From contig JAICJM010000196.1 of NCBI GenBank assembly GCA_025928435.1, forward strand, positions 1-7,184: a stretch of 7,184 bases of DNA, read 5' to 3'. Shown piece by piece: positions 5,424-7,184 of this stretch (position 1 is the first letter of the stretch; each line of letters starts with the position of its first letter). The notes below the pieces were generated by a model. That model searched no databases and had not been told where the DNA came from. It worked only from the letters and a program-made list of their open reading frames with translations. Made by a program: the position numbers and the translations under genes. This stretch comes from Thermoleophilia bacterium. Its GTDB lineage: Bacteria > Actinomycetota > Thermoleophilia > Gaiellales > JAICJC01.

Positions 5424-6343
5424 CCGGCCGGCACCCGCAGGCGGATCGCCGCCGGGACGACCTCGAACGTCGCCGGCGTGACGCCCGGTTGCTCGCCGTC
5501 GGCCTCGATCGGCACGGGCGCGTCCGGCTCGACCACGACCCGCACGGCGCGGCTGAAGTCGGCCTTGGGGTGGTTCACGTGCGTGCCCCGGTAGAGCCTG
5601 TGCAGGTTCGTCGCCAGGTCGAGCTTGCCGACGTCGCCCCAGACGAGCACGTCGAGCATGCCGTCGTCCGGCGCCGCCATCGGCAGGATCTTCATCCCGC
5701 CCGCGAAGTAGCGGCAGTTGCCGACGATCACGTTGTTCGAGACCTGGTCGAGCTCGCGCTCGTCGATGCGGACGCGGAAGCGGATGTTGCGGTGCCCGAA
5801 GAAGGTCGCGATCGCACCCCACGCGAAGGCGACCGTCGCCCCCATCGGCTTGCCCGACCGATTCACCCGCTCGGCCACCTCGCCCGTCAGGCCGGCGCTC
5901 GAGATGTTGCAGAAGATGCGCGTCTCCCGGCCGCCGCCGTGCCCCGTGTATGTCACCCGGCCCAGGTCGACGGTGCGGGCCGCGCCCTTCGCGGCCACCT
6001 CGAGCGCGGCGTCCGTGCGCTTGGGGATGCGGAAGGTGCGGGCGAAGTCGCACCCGCTGCCCCGCATGACGACGGCGAGCTCGGCCGCCGCCGAGACCGG
6101 CTCGCCGTCGGTGAAGAAGCCGTTCACCGTCTCCGAGACCGTGCCGTCGCCGCCCACGGTCACGATCAGCTCCGCTCCTTCGCGCAGGGCGGCGCGGGCC
6201 AGCTCGGCGGCGTGCCCGGGCGCCTCGGTCAGGCGCGCGTCGACGTCGAGCCCGTGGTCGCGGGCGCGGCGGGCGATCTCCGGCCACCCCCTGGCGGTGC
6301 GCCCGCCGTCGGACGCCGGGTTCACGATCATGACCGCCCGCAC
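5420..6343 (-). CDS. Diacylglycerol kinase family (DagK/YegS-like) lipid kinase
   Basis: A predicted 307-aa ATP-dependent lipid kinase of the diacylglycerol/sphingosine kinase family, acting at the inner face of the membrane on diacylglycerol or a related lipid. The N-terminal catalytic domain opens with VMIVNPASDGG (residues 4-14) and has the nucleotide-binding motif VTVGGDGT (GGDGT at 64-68) followed by SETVNGF. The next conserved motif, usually GTGND, reads GSGCD (95-99). The C-terminal domain has GNCRYFAGGMKILPMAAPDDGMLDV and EADGE, as in active members. Length is normal. The start is placed at the GTG at 6343, 8 nt after the stop of the nucleoside phosphorylase gene; an ATG at 6331 (four residues shorter) is a good alternative. 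The frame stays open further upstream only through the neighbour gene. It is likely the last gene of an operon. The substrate lipid is not determined. Confidence 0.92.
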   Translation of the reverse strand: MRAVMIVNPASDGGRTARGWPEIARRARDHGLDVDARLTEAPGHAAELARAALREGAELIVTVGGDGTVSETVNGFFTDGEPVSAAAELAVVMRGSGCDFARTFRIPKRTDAALEVAAKGAARTVDLGRVTYTGHGGGRETRIFCNISSAGLTGEVAERVNRSGKPMGATVAFAWGAIATFFGHRNIRFRVRIDERELDQVSNNVIVGNCRYFAGGMKILPMAAPDDGMLDVLVWGDVGKLDLATNLHRLYRGTHVNHPKADFSRAVRVVVEPDAPVPIEADGEQPGVTPATFEVVPAAIRLRVPAG

Positions 6344-6351
6344 GGTCGAGA

Positions 6352-7068
6352 TCAGCGCTCGTCCACGGCGGCCCGCAGCGCGAGCCTGGTCATCCGCGCG
6401 ACGGCGGCGGCGAGCTCCTCGTCCGAGATCCGGGTGAAGTGCTGCTCGCCCGCGATGAGGTCGGACACGGTCAGCAGGCACGCGCCCTCGACGCCGCGGA
6501 TCGCCGCGATCGTGAACAGGACGGCCGCCTCCATCTCCACCGCCAGCACGCCCCGCTCCGCCCAGCGCGCGTGCCTGCCCGGGTCGGGGTCGTAGAACGT
6601 GTCCGAGCTCGCGATCGCGCCCACATGCGGCCGCAGCTCGAGTCCCTTGGCCGCGTGGATCAGCCCGTGGGTGACGCCGAAGTGGGCGGTGGGGGCGTGG
6701 GCCTCGCCGCCGGTGTAGCGGAGCGCCGTCGAGTCGCCGGGCACGGCCGAGACCGCAACCACCAGGTCGCCCAGGCGCAGGTCGGGCTGGAGCCCGCCGC
6801 AGGTGCCGACCCGGATCAGGCGGCGGGCGCCGAGCTGGATCAGCTCCTCGATCACGATTGCGGCGCTGGGGCAGCCCATGCCGGTCGACTGCACCGAGAC
6901 GGGGCGGCCCTCGAATGTGCCCGTGTAGCCGAGCATGCCGCGCTCGCCGTTCACCTGGCGGGCGTCGTCGAGGAACTCGCGCGCGATCCGCTCGGCCCGC
7001 AGGGGGTCGCCCGGCAGGAGCACCGCAGGGGCGTAGTCGCCCTCGTTCGCGCGCAGGTGGATCGGCAC
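6352..7068 (-). CDS. DeoD-type purine nucleoside phosphorylase
   Basis: A 238-aa nucleoside phosphorylase of the hexameric DeoD/Udp family, predicted to split purine (deoxy)ribonucleosides with phosphate into base and (deoxy)ribose-1-phosphate in purine salvage. Residues matching the E. coli DeoD active site are visible: His4, Gly20-Asp21 and Arg24 in LLPGDPLRA, Arg43 in ERGMLGYTG, Arg86 with Thr89 in IRVGTCGG, Glu178-Met179-Glu180 in VEMEAA, and the catalytic Asp203 in TVSDLI. The Asp203 favours purine over uridine phosphorylase. The residue matching E. coli Arg217 is not clear: the loop after TVSDLI is about one residue shorter and its only Arg is at 213. The GTG at 7068 gives a start (PIHLRANEGDYAP) that aligns with the family N-terminus. 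It lies 11 nt after the stop of the gene upstream, with no obvious Shine-Dalgarno. Uridine phosphorylase or methylthioadenosine phosphorylase activity is possible. Confidence 0.92.
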   Translation of the reverse strand: MPIHLRANEGDYAPAVLLPGDPLRAERIAREFLDDARQVNGERGMLGYTGTFEGRPVSVQSTGMGCPSAAIVIEELIQLGARRLIRVGTCGGLQPDLRLGDLVVAVSAVPGDSTALRYTGGEAHAPTAHFGVTHGLIHAAKGLELRPHVGAIASSDTFYDPDPGRHARWAERGVLAVEMEAAVLFTIAAIRGVEGACLLTVSDLIAGEQHFTRISDEELAAAVARMTRLALRAAVDER

Positions 7069-7079
7069 GGCCGCAGAGC

Positions 7080-7184
7080 TTACCGGGAAGCGGCGACGCC
7101 GAGGGCGAGCCCGGGGAGGCGATAGCCCTCGCCGGCGCGGAAGCGCTCGATCGCCCCGCGGATCTCGGCGGCCAGGTCGGACAC
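7080..7184 (-). CDS. C-terminal end of a probable SAM-dependent methyltransferase (cut by right edge)
   Basis: Only the last 34 codons are inside the window, ending at TAA (7082-7080). They read as a helix (DLAAEIRGAIERFR) followed by GEGYRLPGLALGVAASR. Helix, then a G-x-GY-x-xPG turn, then a final hydrophobic strand is a common ending of class I SAM-dependent methyltransferases, whose last strands cross the sheet as a hairpin. The catalytic part and SAM-binding motif lie outside the window, so this call is an inference from a short tail. Codon use fits the neighbours. The nucleoside phosphorylase gene starts 11 nt after this stop on the same strand, so the two are probably co-transcribed. 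A GTG occurs exactly at the edge but is unlikely to be the true start. Confidence 0.5.
   Translation of the reverse strand: MSDLAAEIRGAIERFRAGEGYRLPGLALGVAASR

Noticed and set aside
5423..5432. GC palindrome GCCGGCCGGC as a bidirectional terminator
   Set aside because: It lies within the kinase coding end, is only 10 bp, lacks a loop and a T-run, and such palindromes are common at this GC content.
5420..6481. Longer version of the lipid kinase starting at 6481
   Set aside because: The extra 46 residues are an Arg-rich stretch that is the off-frame reading of the nucleoside phosphorylase 3' end. The family N-terminus starts at VMIVNPAS.

Overview
The window reads as a compact, GC-rich chromosomal segment of an actinobacterium. 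The extreme third-position GC, frequent GTG starts, weak or absent Shine-Dalgarno sequences, candidate leaderless starts and tail-to-tail overlapping genes all fit, and the protein style suggests a Thermoleophilia/Gaiellales/Solirubrobacter-like lineage. That taxonomic guess is inference from style, not from a marker gene. I see no mobile element, tRNA, rRNA, CRISPR array or phage gene. Nine protein-coding genes (two cut by the window edges) fill almost all of the sequence, and no gene-free stretch exceeds about 110 bases.

Left part (1-3124, minus strand): two tandem paralogous signalling proteins, each with two GAF-like sensor domains followed by a GGDEF diguanylate cyclase domain. The upstream copy (1523-3124) is complete. 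The downstream copy runs off the left edge shortly after its GGDEF motif. Both keep the GGDEF motif and the RxxD product-inhibition site at identical residue numbers, so both should make cyclic di-GMP. The 101-nt gap between them is rich in inverted repeats, two of which compete for the same bases.

Centre (3125-5423): a divergent intergenic region separates the cyclase pair from a plus-strand lipoprotein made of about six Asp-box beta-propeller repeats (3208-4065). Its 3' end overlaps the end of a convergent minus-strand pair: an unrecognised 180-aa protein (4454-4996) followed after 3 nt by a hotdog-fold acyl-CoA thioesterase of the YbgC/4-hydroxybenzoyl-CoA thioesterase type (4040-4450). 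Divergent to this pair is a 106-aa plus-strand protein (5103-5423) with a near-ideal heptad coiled coil and a basic Pro/Ala tail, phasin-like in layout only.

Right part (5420-7184, minus strand): a likely operon reads, in transcription order, the C-terminal end of a probable SAM-dependent methyltransferase (cut by the right edge), a DeoD-type nucleoside phosphorylase (6352-7068), and a diacylglycerol-kinase-family lipid kinase (5420-6343). The kinase stop codon interlocks with the stop codon of the coiled-coil gene in a single CTAG. The genes look like c-di-GMP signalling next to general lipid, acyl-CoA and nucleoside housekeeping functions. I see no clear new multi-gene system; the most unusual items are the colinear cyclase pair, the hairpin-rich spacer between them, and the two small unclassified proteins.
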